From: Caulobacteraceae bacterium
GTDB taxonomy: Bacteria > Pseudomonadota > Alphaproteobacteria > Caulobacterales > Caulobacteraceae
Assembly (NCBI GenBank): GCA_031291645.1
Contig: JARLIQ010000036.1
Coordinates: 108,363-172,362 of the forward strand
Length of the DNA stretch: 64,000 nt
Direction: 5' to 3'
The notes below the pieces were generated by a model, which was given only the letters and a program-made list of their open reading frames with translations, was not told the origin of the DNA and searched no databases. Every line of letters begins with the position of its first letter. The stretch's first letter is position 1. Shown here piece after piece: positions 42,820 to 52,370 of the stretch. The position numbers were made by a program, and so were the translations under genes.

Positions 42820-43596
42820 TCAGCGGCTCTTGAAGCTGGGTTTGCGCTTCTCGATGAAGGCCGCCATGCCCTCCTTCTGGTCGTCGAAGGCGAACAGGGA
42901 GTGGAACAGCCGCCGCTCCATGGCGACGCCGGTCGCCAGGGTGGTCTCGTAGGCCGCCTCGACCAGCTCCTTGTTCATCATCACCGCCAGCGGCGACTGG
43001 GAGGCGATCTTCCTGGCCGCAGCCAGGGCCTCTTCGAGCAGCTTGTCGAGCGGGACGACGCGCGAGACCAGGCCGGCGCGCTCGGCCTCGGCCGCATCCA
43101 TCATCCGGCCGGTCAGGATCATGTCCATGGCCTTGGACTTGCCCACGAAGCGGGTCAGCCGCTGGGTGCCCCCGATGCCCGGCATGACGCCCAGGGTGAT
43201 CTCCGGCTGGCCGAACTTGGCGTTCTCGGCGGCGATGATGAAGTCGCTCAGCATGGCCAGTTCGCAGCCGCCGCCCAGGGCGAAACCAGCCACCGCGGCG
43301 ATGATCGGCTTGCGGAACTGCTCGATCCGGCGTGAGGCCGGCGTGAAGAAATCGGCCAGGAACATCTGGGCGTAGGTCTTGTCGGACATCTCCTTGATGT
43401 CCGCGCCGGCGGCGAAGGCCCGCTCGGACCCGGTGATCACCACGCAGCCGACCGCCGTGTCGGCCTCGGCGGCGTCCAGCGCCTGGGACAGCTCGCCCAG
43501 CAACTGGCTGTTGAGCGCATTGAGCGCTTCGGGCCGGTTCAGCCGGATCAGGGTCACCCCTTCGGCGGTCTCGACGATCAAGGTCTCGTAGCTCAT
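42820..43596 (-). CDS. Enoyl-CoA hydratase
   Basis: 258 residues, crotonase fold. It shows [15 protein letters not shown] (oxyanion hole), [16 protein letters not shown], and the catalytic glutamates in [19 protein letters not shown]. Length and motifs are those of short-chain enoyl-CoA hydratase. As the last gene of the valine operon it should hydrate methacrylyl-CoA to 3-hydroxyisobutyryl-CoA, although it may also serve other short acyl chains. ATG 43596 ([10 protein letters not shown]) is chosen; the frame extends upstream only as shadow. It starts 14 bases after the mmsB stop. Confidence 0.92.
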   Translation of the reverse strand: MSYETLIVETAEGVTLIRLNRPEALNALNSQLLGELSQALDAAEADTAVGCVVITGSERAFAAGADIKEMSDKTYAQMFLADFFTPASRRIEQFRKPIIAAVAGFALGGGCELAMLSDFIIAAENAKFGQPEITLGVMPGIGGTQRLTRFVGKSKAMDMILTGRMMDAAEAERAGLVSRVVPLDKLLEEALAAARKIASQSPLAVMMNKELVEAAYETTLATGVAMERRLFHSLFAFDDQKEGMAAFIEKRKPSFKSR

Positions 43597-43610
43597 CGAA
43601 AGGGCTCCCG

Positions 43611-44507
43611 TCAGGCCAGGGCGGACAGCCGCCCGCGCAACATCTCGATCACCGCCGAGAAGTCCTTCCCGGCATAACCCAGACCGTCGAACAGCGCATA
43701 GAGGGCTTCGGCCTGGGCGCCCATGGGCGTGGTCGCGCCGGCCTTGGCGGCTGCGTCCTGGGCGAGCTTCAGGTCCTTCAGCATCATGGCCGTGGCGAAG
43801 CCGCCGGCGTAGCCGCGGTCGGCCGGGGTCTGCGGCCCGACGCCCGGGACCGGGCAGTAGGCGGTCAGCGACCAGCACTGGCCGGACGACTTGGAGGCGA
43901 TCTCGAAGAAGCGCTCGGCCTCCAGGCCCAGCTTCTCGGCCAGGGCGAAGGCCTCGCAGACGCCGAGCATGGAAACGCCGAGCAGCATGTTGTTGCAGAT
44001 CTTGGCCGCCTGCCCCGCCCCGCTGGCGCCGGCGTGGATCACCACCCGGGCCATGGGCGCCAGCGCCGCCTCGACGGCGGCGAAGACGTCCGCCTCGCAG
44101 CCGACCATGAAGGCCAGCGTGCCCGCGTCCGCCGCGGCCGTCCCGCCCGAGACCGGCGCGTCAGCGAAGCGGAAGCCCTCGGCCACGGCCCAGGCCGCCA
44201 CCGCCCTGGCGCTCTCGACGTCGATGGTCGAGCAGTCGATCAAGAGCGCGTCCTTGGCCGCGTTGGGCAGTATCTCGTCGGCGTAGACGGCGCGCACATG
44301 GCTGCCGGCCGGCAGCATGGTGATCACCACCTCAGCTTCCCGAACCGCCTCGGCGACCGACTCGGCAGCATGGCAGCCGGCGGAAACAGCGCGTTCGAGC
44401 GCCTCGGGCGAGAGGTCGTAGGCGGCGACGGCGTGCTGGGCCCTGGCCTGGTTGGCGGCCATGCCGCCCCCCATGTTGCCGAGGCCGATGAAGGCGATGC
44501 GGGTCAT
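43611..44507 (-). CDS. mmsB: 3-hydroxyisobutyrate dehydrogenase
   Basis: 298 residues. The N-terminal dinucleotide motif is [15 protein letters not shown], the substrate-binding block [20 protein letters not shown], the catalytic lysine in [15 protein letters not shown], and DLKLAQDAA follows near the C-terminus. It oxidises 3-hydroxyisobutyrate to methylmalonate semialdehyde with NAD in valine degradation. ATG 44507 overlaps the upstream hydrolase stop as ATGA. The product is the substrate of mmsA, the first gene of the operon. Confidence 0.95.
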   Translation of the reverse strand: MTRIAFIGLGNMGGGMAANQARAQHAVAAYDLSPEALERAVSAGCHAAESVAEAVREAEVVITMLPAGSHVRAVYADEILPNAAKDALLIDCSTIDVESARAVAAWAVAEGFRFADAPVSGGTAAADAGTLAFMVGCEADVFAAVEAALAPMARVVIHAGASGAGQAAKICNNMLLGVSMLGVCEAFALAEKLGLEAERFFEIASKSSGQCWSLTAYCPVPGVGPQTPADRGYAGGFATAMMLKDLKLAQDAAAKAGATTPMGAQAEALYALFDGLGYAGKDFSAVIEMLRGRLSALA

Positions 44508-45571
44508 CGGGTCTCCACGATTGGCGAGAGCGGCGTCCATTCCTGGTCCGCCGGCAGCGCCGCGAAGATGGCGTCGAGGTCGGCCTCGGTGACCCCTTCA
44601 AGATCCGGCGGATTCCAGTGCGGGGCGTTGTCCTTGTCGACGATGACGGCGCGCACGCCCTCGATGAAGTCGTGGCGCTGAACCACGCGCGCCCCGATGC
44701 GGTACTCCATCGCCATGTTGTCGGCGAACAGGGTCTTGCGGGCGCCGAGCGCGAGTTGGCGGAAGGCGACCTTCATCGTCTGGGGCGATTTGGCGGCCAG
44801 CGTGGTGAGCTGGGCCTTGGCCCAGTCCGAGGCGTCGGCCTTCAGGTTGGCGACGATGGCCTCGACGTTCGGCGCGGCGAACAGCCGGTCGATGTCGGCC
44901 AGGTGGGCGAGGATCGGCGCCGCGCCCGGGTCGGTCTCGAACGGCGCCAGCGCTTCGGGAATGTGTCCCGGCTTGGCGGCGATCGCCGCCTTCAGTTCGC
45001 CGACGCGGGCCGAGGGAACGACATGGGTGGCGATCTCCAGGGCGAAGCAGTCCGCCGCCTTCAGCCGCGCGCCCGTCAGGGCCAGCCACAGGCCGACATG
45101 GCTGCGCAGCCTCGGCAGGAACCAGCCGCCGCCGACGTCCGGGAACAGGCCGATGCCGGTCTCGGGCATGGCGAAGGTCGTCCGCTCGGTGGCGATGCGG
45201 TATTTGGCCGGCATCGAAAGGCCCACGCCGCCGCCCATGGTGACGCCGTCCATCACCGCGACCACCGGCCGGGGATAGTTGAACAAGAGGTCGTTCAGCC
45301 GGTACTCGGTGAAGAAGAACGCGCGGGCCGCCGCGCCGTCGCCCGCCCCGCTCTCGGCCAGCATGCGGATGTCGCCGCCGGCGCAGAAGCCGCGCTCGCC
45401 GGCATGGTCGATCAGCACCGCCTCGACCGACGGATCTTCCCGCCAGGCCAGCAGGGCCTCGATCATCAGCCGGCACATGTTGGTGGTCAGGGCGTGCAGC
45501 GCCGCCGGCCGGTTCAGCGTCAGCCGGCCCAGGCCGCCCTCGACCCGGGCGATGACCTCGGGCTCGCTCAT
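44504..45571 (-). CDS. 3-hydroxyisobutyryl-CoA hydrolase
   Basis: 355 residues, longer than ordinary crotonases and typical of HIBYL-CoA hydrolases. Motifs: [63 protein letters not shown], in pieces, with the catalytic Glu in PETGIG and Asp in FPDVGG. It releases 3-hydroxyisobutyrate from its CoA ester. Four-base overlaps join it to the acyl-CoA dehydrogenase upstream and mmsB downstream, so the three are translationally coupled. Confidence 0.93.
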   Translation of the reverse strand: MSEPEVIARVEGGLGRLTLNRPAALHALTTNMCRLMIEALLAWREDPSVEAVLIDHAGERGFCAGGDIRMLAESGAGDGAAARAFFFTEYRLNDLLFNYPRPVVAVMDGVTMGGGVGLSMPAKYRIATERTTFAMPETGIGLFPDVGGGWFLPRLRSHVGLWLALTGARLKAADCFALEIATHVVPSARVGELKAAIAAKPGHIPEALAPFETDPGAAPILAHLADIDRLFAAPNVEAIVANLKADASDWAKAQLTTLAAKSPQTMKVAFRQLALGARKTLFADNMAMEYRIGARVVQRHDFIEGVRAVIVDKDNAPHWNPPDLEGVTEADLDAIFAALPADQEWTPLSPIVETR

Positions 45572-46707
45572 TGGCGGAACAGCTCCCGAGCGATGATCAC
45601 CCGCATGATCTCGTTGGTGCCTTCCAGGATCTGGTGGACCCGCAGGTCGCGCACGATCCGCTCCAGGGGGAAATCCTTGAGATAGCCATAGCCCCCGTGC
45701 AGCTGCAGGGCCTGGTTGGCCACCTCGAACGCCGCGTCGGTGGCGTAGCGCTTGGCCATGGCGCACAGGCGCGTGGCGTCCGGATCGCGCGCGTCCATCG
45801 CCGAGGCGGCGCGGCGCACCATCAGCCGGCCGGCTTCCAGCTCGGTCGCCATGTCGGCCAGGCGGAACTGCAGGGCCTGGTTCTCCTTCAGGGCGCGGCC
45901 GAACTGGTGGCGGGTCTCCAGGTGCGACTTGGCGACCTCATAGGCCAGCTGGGCGCCGCCGAGGGCGCAGGCGGCGATGTTCAGCCGTCCGCCGTCCAGG
46001 CCCATCATGGCGAAGCGGAATCCCTCGCCCTCCGCGCCGATGCGGTTTTCGATCGGAACGCGGCAGTCGTCGAAACTGACCACCGCCGTCGGCTGGCTGC
46101 GCCAGCCCATCTTCTTCTCATTGGCGCCGAACGAGAGCCCGGGGGTTCCCTTCTCGACGACGACGGCCGAGACGCCGCGCGGACCCGCCTCGCCGGTGCG
46201 GACCATCACCACATAGATGTCCGAGACGCCCGCGCCGGAGATGAAGGCCTTGGATCCGTTCAGCACATAGTGGTCGCCCTCGCGCCGGGCGGTGGTGCGC
46301 AGGCTGGCGGCGTCCGAGCCGGAACCCGGCTCGGTCAGGCAATAGGAGGCGATCAGCTCCATGGTCGTCAGCCGCGGCAGGTACTTCTGGCGCAGCTCGG
46401 CCGAGCCGAACCGGTCGATCATCCACGAGGCCATGTTGTGGATCGACAGGAAGGCGGCCGAGGAGACGTCGCCGTGCGCCAGGGCCTCGAAGATGATGGC
46501 CGCGTCCAGCCGCCCAAGGCCGGCCCCGCCGACCTCCGGATCGACGTAGATCGCCGCGAAGCCGAGTTCCGCCGCCTTGCGCAGCGAAGCGACCGGGAAG
46601 ATCGACTGCTCGTCCCACTCGGCCGAATAGGGCGCGAACTCCGCCGCGGCGAAGGCGCGGGCGGCGTCCTCGATCGCGCGCTGGTCGTCGTTGAGCTGAA
46701 AGTCCAT
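45568..46707 (-). CDS. Acyl-CoA dehydrogenase (probable isobutyryl-CoA dehydrogenase)
   Basis: 379 residues. FAD and substrate motifs: [59 protein letters not shown], and the catalytic glutamate in [12 protein letters not shown]. It oxidises a short branched acyl-CoA and passes electrons to ETF. The operon context (3-hydroxyisobutyryl-CoA hydrolase, mmsA, mmsB) points to isobutyryl-CoA to methacrylyl-CoA. ATG 46707 lies 12 bases after the mmsA stop. Confidence 0.92.
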   Translation of the reverse strand: MDFQLNDDQRAIEDAARAFAAAEFAPYSAEWDEQSIFPVASLRKAAELGFAAIYVDPEVGGAGLGRLDAAIIFEALAHGDVSSAAFLSIHNMASWMIDRFGSAELRQKYLPRLTTMELIASYCLTEPGSGSDAASLRTTARREGDHYVLNGSKAFISGAGVSDIYVVMVRTGEAGPRGVSAVVVEKGTPGLSFGANEKKMGWRSQPTAVVSFDDCRVPIENRIGAEGEGFRFAMMGLDGGRLNIAACALGGAQLAYEVAKSHLETRHQFGRALKENQALQFRLADMATELEAGRLMVRRAASAMDARDPDATRLCAMAKRYATDAAFEVANQALQLHGGYGYLKDFPLERIVRDLRVHQILEGTNEIMRVIIARELFRQ

Positions 46708-46719
46708 CCGCCTCGCCGC

Positions 46720-48216
46720 CTATTTCATCGTCGGGATGACGAAGCTGGAGTCGGCCTCGCCGCCCTCGGGCCAGCGGGCGGTGACCGTCTTGACCTTGGT
46801 GTAGAACTTGACCCCTTCCATGCCGTGCTGGTTGGTGTCGCCGAAGGCCGAACGCTTCCAGCCGCCGAAGGTGTGGTAGGCCACCGGCACCGGGATCGGC
46901 ACGTTGACGCCCACCATGCCCACGTCGACCCGGCTGGCGAACTCGCGCGCGGCGCGGCCGTTGCGGGTGAAGATGGCGACGCCGTTGCCGTAGGCGTGCT
47001 TGGTCGGATAGCTCAGCGCCTCCTCGAAGCTGTCGGCGCGGACGATCTGCAGCACCGGGCCGAAGATCTCTTCCTTGTAGGTCGTCATCTCCGGCTTGAC
47101 CTGGTCGAACAGGGTCGGGCCGACGAAGAAGCCGTTCTCATAGCCCTGCAGCTTGAAGCCGCGGCCGTCGACGACCAGTTCGGCGCCCTCGTCCTTGCCG
47201 AGTTGGATGTAGTCCTCGATCTTCTTCTTGTGGGCGGCGGAGACCACCGGCCCGTACTGGGCGCTGGGGTCGGACGAGACGCCGACCTTGAGCGTCTCGA
47301 TCTCGGCCAGGAGGCGCTTGCGCACCTCGCCGGCCGCCTTGGCGCCCACCGGCACCACCACCGGCAGTGCCATGCAGCGCTCACCGGCCGAGCCGTAGGC
47401 CGCGCCCATGATGTCCTTGATCGCCTGGTCGAGATCGGCGTCCGGCAGGATGATGCCGTGGTTCTTGGCCCCGCCCATGGCCTGGACGCGCTTTCCGTTC
47501 GCCGCCCCCGTCGCATAGACGTACTGGGCGATGTCGGAGGAGCCGACGAAGCTCACCGCCTTGATCGCCGGATGGTGCAGGATGGCGTCGACCGCGACCT
47601 TGTCGCCGTGCACCACGTTCAGGACGCCGGCGGGGCCGCCCGCCTCCATGAACAGCTCGCCCAGCCGCACCGGCACGCTCGGGTCCTTCTCCGACGGCTT
47701 GAGGATAAAGGCGTTGCCGACCGCGATGGCGATGCCGAACATCCACATCGGGATCATCGCCGGGAAATTAAACGGCGTGATGCCGGCGACGACGCCCAGC
47801 GGCTGGCGCATGGAATAGACGTCGATGCCGGGGCCCGCGCCCTCGGTGTATTCGCCCTTCAGCGCATGCGGGATGCCGCAGGCGAACTCGATCACCTCCA
47901 GGCCCCGCTGGATGTCGCCGCGGCTGTCGGCGATCACCTTGCCGTGCTCGGACGAGAGCAGCGCGGCCAGCTCGTCCATCCGCGCCTCGACCAGGCGCTT
48001 GAACTCGAACATCACCCGCGCGCGGCGCTGGGGATTGGTCGCCGCCCAGATCGGCTGGGCGGTCAGGGCCGCCTTCACCGCCCGATCGAGATCCGCCTCG
48101 CTGGCCAGGGCGACCTTGGCCTGGACCTCGCCGGTGTTGGGATCATAGACGTCGCCGAAGCGGCCCGAGGTCCCATCCACGGCCGAGCCGGCGATGAAAT
48201 GCTGTATGTCACGCAT
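46720..48216 (-). CDS. mmsA: CoA-acylating methylmalonate-semialdehyde dehydrogenase
   Basis: 498 residues, aldehyde dehydrogenase fold. Seen: GVVAGITPFNFPAMIPMWM (cofactor and substrate), FVGSSDIAQYVYATGAANGK, and the nucleophile cysteine in SAGERCMALPVVVPVG. KNHGIILPDADLDQAI and HTFGGWKRSAFGDTNQHG are MmsA-type blocks. It converts methylmalonate semialdehyde to propionyl-CoA. First gene of the valine operon, divergent from the LysR gene with 98 bases between. The propionyl-CoA it makes connects with prpE products elsewhere in the window. Confidence 0.96.
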   Translation of the reverse strand: MRDIQHFIAGSAVDGTSGRFGDVYDPNTGEVQAKVALASEADLDRAVKAALTAQPIWAATNPQRRARVMFEFKRLVEARMDELAALLSSEHGKVIADSRGDIQRGLEVIEFACGIPHALKGEYTEGAGPGIDVYSMRQPLGVVAGITPFNFPAMIPMWMFGIAIAVGNAFILKPSEKDPSVPVRLGELFMEAGGPAGVLNVVHGDKVAVDAILHHPAIKAVSFVGSSDIAQYVYATGAANGKRVQAMGGAKNHGIILPDADLDQAIKDIMGAAYGSAGERCMALPVVVPVGAKAAGEVRKRLLAEIETLKVGVSSDPSAQYGPVVSAAHKKKIEDYIQLGKDEGAELVVDGRGFKLQGYENGFFVGPTLFDQVKPEMTTYKEEIFGPVLQIVRADSFEEALSYPTKHAYGNGVAIFTRNGRAAREFASRVDVGMVGVNVPIPVPVAYHTFGGWKRSAFGDTNQHGMEGVKFYTKVKTVTARWPEGGEADSSFVIPTMK

Positions 48217-48271
48217 TGGCGTCCTCCACGGCGGCTGTCATAGGCCGCCGGCTCGCCGCCAGCTAATGCGT

Positions 48272-48301
48272 TTTTGCAGCTTTTGATCTGCAGTTTTGCA
48301 G
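48272..48301. promoter_or_regulatory. Candidate LysR operator between mmsA and the regulator
   Basis: TTTTGCAG at 48272-48279 and again at 48294-48301, exactly 22 bases (two turns) apart, with a further CTGCAG at 48288-48293. The run is AT-rich inside a 98-base divergent intergenic region. Position and phase fit a LysR-type activation site overlapping both promoters. Confidence 0.45.
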
Positions 48302-48314
48302 ATTATGAGGCGGC

Positions 48315-49199
48315 ATGTTCGATTGGGACGATCTCAGGGTGTTCATCACCGCCGCGCGGGCCGAGACCGCCACCGGCGCGGCCCAGCAGCTGGGCATGGA
48401 CGCCTCGACCGTCGGGCGGCGGATCGCGGCGCTGGAGGCCTCGCTCAAGGCGACATTGTTCGTGCGTTCGGCCAAGGGCCTGCGGTTGACGGCCACAGGC
48501 GCGCGGCTGCTGGACGCAGGCCTCGCCGCCGAAGCTGCGATGAACCTCGCCGCCGAGGTGGGCGAGCAGGACATCGTCGGCGGCGCGATCCGGATCAGCG
48601 CCTCGGAGGGCTTCGGCGGACGGGTGCTGGCCCCCGCCCTGCCCCAGCTCCGCGCCCGCCATCCCGGCCTGTCTGTCGAGCTGGCCGCCAATCCGGGCTT
48701 CATGTCGCCGCTGCGGCGCGAGGTCGACATGACCGTCACCTTGAGCGAGCCGACCAGCCGGCGGCTGCTGGTCGAACCCCTGACCGACTACCAGCTCGGC
48801 CTCTATGCGTCGCCGGCCTACCTCGCCGCGCATGGCGCACCGCAGGCGGTGACCGATCTGAGGGACGCCTCGCTGGTCGGCTATATCGACGACCAGATCT
48901 ACGCGCCCGAGTTGCGCTACCTGGACGAGGTCCTTCCCGGCCTGACGCCGAACCTCGCCAGTTCGTCGATCAACGCCCAGCGCGAGATGATCGCCGCCGG
49001 CGGCGGCGTCGGCGTCCTGCCCTGTTTCCTGGGTCAGGGACTGGAACGGGTGTTGAGGGCCGAGGTGCGGCTGACCCGCCGCTTCTGGATCGCCACCCTG
49101 CAGGAGATCGCGACGACCGCGCGGGTGCGGTCCGTGCGCTCCTGGATGAAGGGATTGGTCGAGGACCAACGCGCCCTGTTGTCGCCCGACAACGCCTAG
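48315..49199 (+). CDS. LysR-family transcriptional regulator
   Basis: 294 residues. An N-terminal helix-turn-helix covers 1-60 (FDWDDLRVFITAARAET, GMDASTVGRRIAALEASL). A periplasmic-binding-like effector domain follows (AIRISASEGFGGRVLAPALP through GGGVGVLPCFLGQGLERVL). It is divergent from mmsA, so it is probably the regulator of the valine operon, with a pathway CoA ester or 3-hydroxyisobutyrate-type ligand as plausible effector. GAGGCGGC precedes ATG 48315. Confidence 0.9.
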   Translation: MFDWDDLRVFITAARAETATGAAQQLGMDASTVGRRIAALEASLKATLFVRSAKGLRLTATGARLLDAGLAAEAAMNLAAEVGEQDIVGGAIRISASEGFGGRVLAPALPQLRARHPGLSVELAANPGFMSPLRREVDMTVTLSEPTSRRLLVEPLTDYQLGLYASPAYLAAHGAPQAVTDLRDASLVGYIDDQIYAPELRYLDEVLPGLTPNLASSSINAQREMIAAGGGVGVLPCFLGQGLERVLRAEVRLTRRFWIATLQEIATTARVRSVRSWMKGLVEDQRALLSPDNA

Positions 49200-49381
49200 T
49201 TCGCCTCAAGCAACTGGCAATATCACGAAGATTGACCAACCGGACCGGAGAGCGCACGCTCAATCATCGATCTGCCGAGTCAAGTGCAGACGACTTGCCC
49301 GGCGGCTGACGACACGGCGAAGGGGCGTTCCTTCGCATGCGTTTTTCACCGCCGAGGGCGAGGCAAGACGAAGGGATGGTC

Positions 49382-49570
49382 ATGAAACAGGAAGCGTCGC
49401 ATCCAGTTGGTCCCGGCCTCGATGTCCGTCATCGCAAGCCGAGACGCTTGGCGCAAAAGTTCGAGAATTACATCGGCGCCGTCATGGCGGTTGCAGGCTT
49501 GGTTCTGCTGGCCGTGCTGGCCTACGGCGTCCTGAACACGGGCAGCGGCACACCCAGCTGGATGCACTGA
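49382..49570 (+). CDS. Small single-span membrane protein
   Basis: 62 residues. A basic N-terminal half (DVRHRKPRRLAQKFENYIG) precedes one membrane helix (AVMAVAGLVLLAVLAYGVL) and a short polar tail. ATG 49382 has AAGGG seven bases upstream; ATG 49376 is an alternative. No family is recognised. It lies alone between the LysR gene and the convergent PLP-enzyme gene. Confidence 0.5.
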   Translation: MKQEASHPVGPGLDVRHRKPRRLAQKFENYIGAVMAVAGLVLLAVLAYGVLNTGSGTPSWMH

Positions 49571-49649
49571 GCGGCCGCCTGGCCATTCAGCTTGGATCGT
49601 CAGCGTCTATCGCGAACGCGGCGGCGGTGATGAAGCCGGCCGTCGCCCG

Positions 49650-50849
49650 CTACTGGGCCCGGCCACGGCCATCGACGCGGACGATGTCCACCAGGGCGTC
49701 GCCGCGCACCAGATAGACGAAATCGTAGCGGTCGAAGGTCGGGTCGCAATGCGGCGCGACCAGTTCCAGCCGCTCGCCGCGCAGCACCTGCGGCGCGGCC
49801 TTGGGCCGGACGAGAAGGCCGTGCTCGTCGCCGAAGAAGGCGTAGTGGCAGCCGGCGAATCGACCGCGATCGGCGGGAACCGGCGCTGGGCCGTCGGTCG
49901 CCAGGGCCTTGAGCCCCGCATCGACCGTCACCCAGGCCGGGGCGTTGACGCTGACCACCTGGGCCTGGACGAACAGGCTCTGCTCGAAGGCGCCGTCGGC
50001 GTCCTGGCCCAGGCAATCGCGGTATTCCCGGTCCATCAGGGCGTAGGAGCCGACCTGACGTTCGGTGTAGACCCCTTCGGCCGTGTCGGCCGCGAAGGTG
50101 CCGGTGCCGCCGCCGGTCACGCGATCGACCACGAAGCCCGCCGCGCGCAGGGCGGCGATGCAGGCCTTGAGCGTCTCCATCCCCTGGTGGACGGCCGCCG
50201 CGCGCGCCTCGGCGCCGGCCATGTGCTGCCACTGGCCGCCATAGGCCTGGACGCCATTGAACCGCAGCGCGGGCGCACCGGCGATGGCCTTGGCGATGCC
50301 GACCACCTGTTCAGGGGAGGACGCGCCGGTCCGGCCCAGCCCCACGTCGATGTCGATCACCACCCCGACGCTGGCCCCCAGCTGCGCGGCGGCCGCGCCG
50401 ATCTCGGCGGCGCCGTCCTCATGGTCGACCACCAGTTCGAAGCCGGGCAGCTCCAACGCAAGGCGCGCCGCCCGCTCGGCCGCGAGCGGACCGACGATGG
50501 GCGACGTCACCAGGATCGAATCCACGCCCTTCGCCGCCAGCGCCTCGGCCTCGCCGAGCTTGGCGCAACAGACCCCGACCGCCCCGGCCGCGATCTGCCG
50601 GTGGGCGAGCGCGCTGGTCTTGTGCGACTTGGCGTGCGGCCGCAGCGTCACGCCCGCGGCCCTCGCCCGTTCGGCCATCAGCGCCACGTTGCGGTCGAAG
50701 GCGTCGAGGTCGACCACCAGGGACGGGGTCGGGACGCGCCAGCGCGAGCCCTGGTCGCCCAGGCTGTCAAGCGCCGCCTTCACTTCCAGCCGCTCGGCCA
50801 CGGGCCCGAGGTCGGCGATGATCTCTTCGGCGGTCCGCTCGGCGCGCAT
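49650..50849 (-). CDS. DSD1/D-threonine aldolase-like PLP enzyme (alanine-racemase fold)
   Basis: 399 residues. The PLP lysine lies in TLRPHAKSHKTSALAH. PLP-phosphate contacts are in RVTGGGTGTF and the C-terminal beta domain carries the metal pair His-x-Asp in VAPHCDPTFD. Relatives are fungal D-serine dehydratase (His-x-Cys metal pair) and bacterial D-threonine aldolase (His-x-Asp); the HCD here fits the latter better. It breaks down a D-hydroxy amino acid. ATG 50849 is used, with 15 further residues upstream lacking support. Monocistronic. Confidence 0.85.
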   Translation of the reverse strand: MRAERTAEEIIADLGPVAERLEVKAALDSLGDQGSRWRVPTPSLVVDLDAFDRNVALMAERARAAGVTLRPHAKSHKTSALAHRQIAAGAVGVCCAKLGEAEALAAKGVDSILVTSPIVGPLAAERAARLALELPGFELVVDHEDGAAEIGAAAAQLGASVGVVIDIDVGLGRTGASSPEQVVGIAKAIAGAPALRFNGVQAYGGQWQHMAGAEARAAAVHQGMETLKACIAALRAAGFVVDRVTGGGTGTFAADTAEGVYTERQVGSYALMDREYRDCLGQDADGAFEQSLFVQAQVVSVNAPAWVTVDAGLKALATDGPAPVPADRGRFAGCHYAFFGDEHGLLVRPKAAPQVLRGERLELVAPHCDPTFDRYDFVYLVRGDALVDIVRVDGRGRAQ

Positions 50850-50917
50850 GGTCAAGGTCCTGGGGTTGAGGTCGCGCGGATTACTGCCCCGCAAAGCCTT
50901 GCGCGTAAAGCGCCGCC

Positions 50918-52366
50918 TCAGCCCGGAATCTTGGGCGCGCTCACCGGCGGGGCGTCTTCCCAGCCGCCGCCGAGGGCCTGGAACACCGCGACCTGGTCGT
51001 TGGACAGCGCCTGATCGGAGGCCGCCAGCGCTTGGCGGGCGTCGATGAGCGTGGTCTCGGCGGTCAAGAGGTCCAGGAGGCTGGTCGAGCCGACCTTGTA
51101 CTGCACCTGAGCCAGATCGAAGGCGGTCTGGGCCTTGTCGACGGCGCCGGCGAGCGCCCTGTGGTGGTCGAGCTCGGCCGCATAGCCGGTCAGGGTCTGC
51201 TCGGTCTCCTTCAGCGCCGTCAGCACCGTCGCATTGAAGCTGGCCAGGGCGCCAGAAGCGGTGGCGCGGGCCTCACGGACGTGGGCCTCGGCCACCGTCA
51301 CATTGGGGAAGGACCAGGTGATCAGCGGCCCGAGGCTCCAGCTGACCGAGGACGGCGCGCCCAGGGCCGAGACCTTGCCCGCCGCCGTGGAGACCGACCC
51401 GCCCAGGGTGACGGTCGGATAGAGGTCGGCGGCCGCGACGCCGACGCGCGCCACGTCGGCCGCGAGCAGCCGCTCGGCCTCGCGCACATCCGGTCGGCGG
51501 CGCAGCATGGCGGTCCCGTCGCCCACCGGTAGTGGTCGGTCGATCTTCGGCGGGACCCGGCAGGCGGCGGCGTCCGCCGGGGCTTCGGCCGGCGTCTTGC
51601 CCAGCAGCGCGGCCAGCTCGAACAGGGCGGCGCGCCTTTCGCCCTCCAGCGTGGGCGCGACGGCCTTGGCCTGCTCCAGCGTCGTCGCCGCGCGAGCCAC
51701 GTCGAAGTCCGAGGCCGAGCCGATTTCGCGCTCGCGCACGATGAGGTCGTAGGTCTGCTGGGCCACGTCCTGCGACTGGCGTGCGACGTCGGCCTGTTCG
51801 GCGTAGCCGCAAAGGTTGGCGTAGGCGCCGGCGGTCTGGGCGGCGATCGTGACCCGCACGGCGTCCTCGGCGGCGCGCACCTGCTCGGCGTTGGCGTTGG
51901 CCGCCTCTATGGTCCGTCTCAGGCGGCCGAACAGGTCGACCTGGTAGGCGGCGTTGAAGCCGGCCGAATAGGTCCAGCTGTTGCGGGCGACGCCGCTCGC
52001 GGCGGCCGCATTGGCGGCGGTGGACCGGCCGTAGGTCGCGCCGGCGCTGAGGTCGGTGGACGGCAGGAGGCCCGCCCTCGCCTCGCCGGCCAGCGCCTGG
52101 GCGTAGGCCAGGTTGGCGGCGGCGACCTTCAGGTCCTGGTTCTCGCTCAGCGCCTCGGGGACCAGGCGGTCGAGCACGGGATCGTCGTACAGCCGCCACC
52201 AGCCGGCGGGCGGCGGCGGCTGCGAAGACGCCTGGGGACTGGCCGAAATGAAGGCGCCGGCGCCGGCTGAAGGCGTCGCCGGCTTGGCGTAGCGGGGCCC
52301 CACCGCACAGCCGGCCAGCGCCAGCCCGGCGCCGGCGAGCCCTGCGAGTCGTCTGGCGCGCGACAC
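50918..52366 (-). CDS. RND efflux outer-membrane factor lipoprotein (NodT/OprM type)
   Basis: 482 residues. A lipoprotein signal with lipobox LALAGC at the N-terminus is followed by two outer-membrane efflux protein repeats (for example SENQDLKVAAANLAYAQALA and FDLAQVQYKVGSTSLLDLL). It forms the trimeric tunnel of a tripartite pump. It starts four bases after the RND permease stop, so the three pump genes form one minus-strand operon: adaptor, permease, outer-membrane factor. Confidence 0.93.
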   Translation of the reverse strand: MSRARRLAGLAGAGLALAGCAVGPRYAKPATPSAGAGAFISASPQASSQPPPPAGWWRLYDDPVLDRLVPEALSENQDLKVAAANLAYAQALAGEARAGLLPSTDLSAGATYGRSTAANAAAASGVARNSWTYSAGFNAAYQVDLFGRLRRTIEAANANAEQVRAAEDAVRVTIAAQTAGAYANLCGYAEQADVARQSQDVAQQTYDLIVREREIGSASDFDVARAATTLEQAKAVAPTLEGERRAALFELAALLGKTPAEAPADAAACRVPPKIDRPLPVGDGTAMLRRRPDVREAERLLAADVARVGVAAADLYPTVTLGGSVSTAAGKVSALGAPSSVSWSLGPLITWSFPNVTVAEAHVREARATASGALASFNATVLTALKETEQTLTGYAAELDHHRALAGAVDKAQTAFDLAQVQYKVGSTSLLDLLTAETTLIDARQALAASDQALSNDQVAVFQALGGGWEDAPPVSAPKIPG

Positions 52367-52370
52367 GACC

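Noticed and set aside
45571..48243. 890-codon open frame antisense to the valine operon
   Set aside because: It spans two well-defined enzyme genes on the other strand and shows no family motif; a composition artefact.
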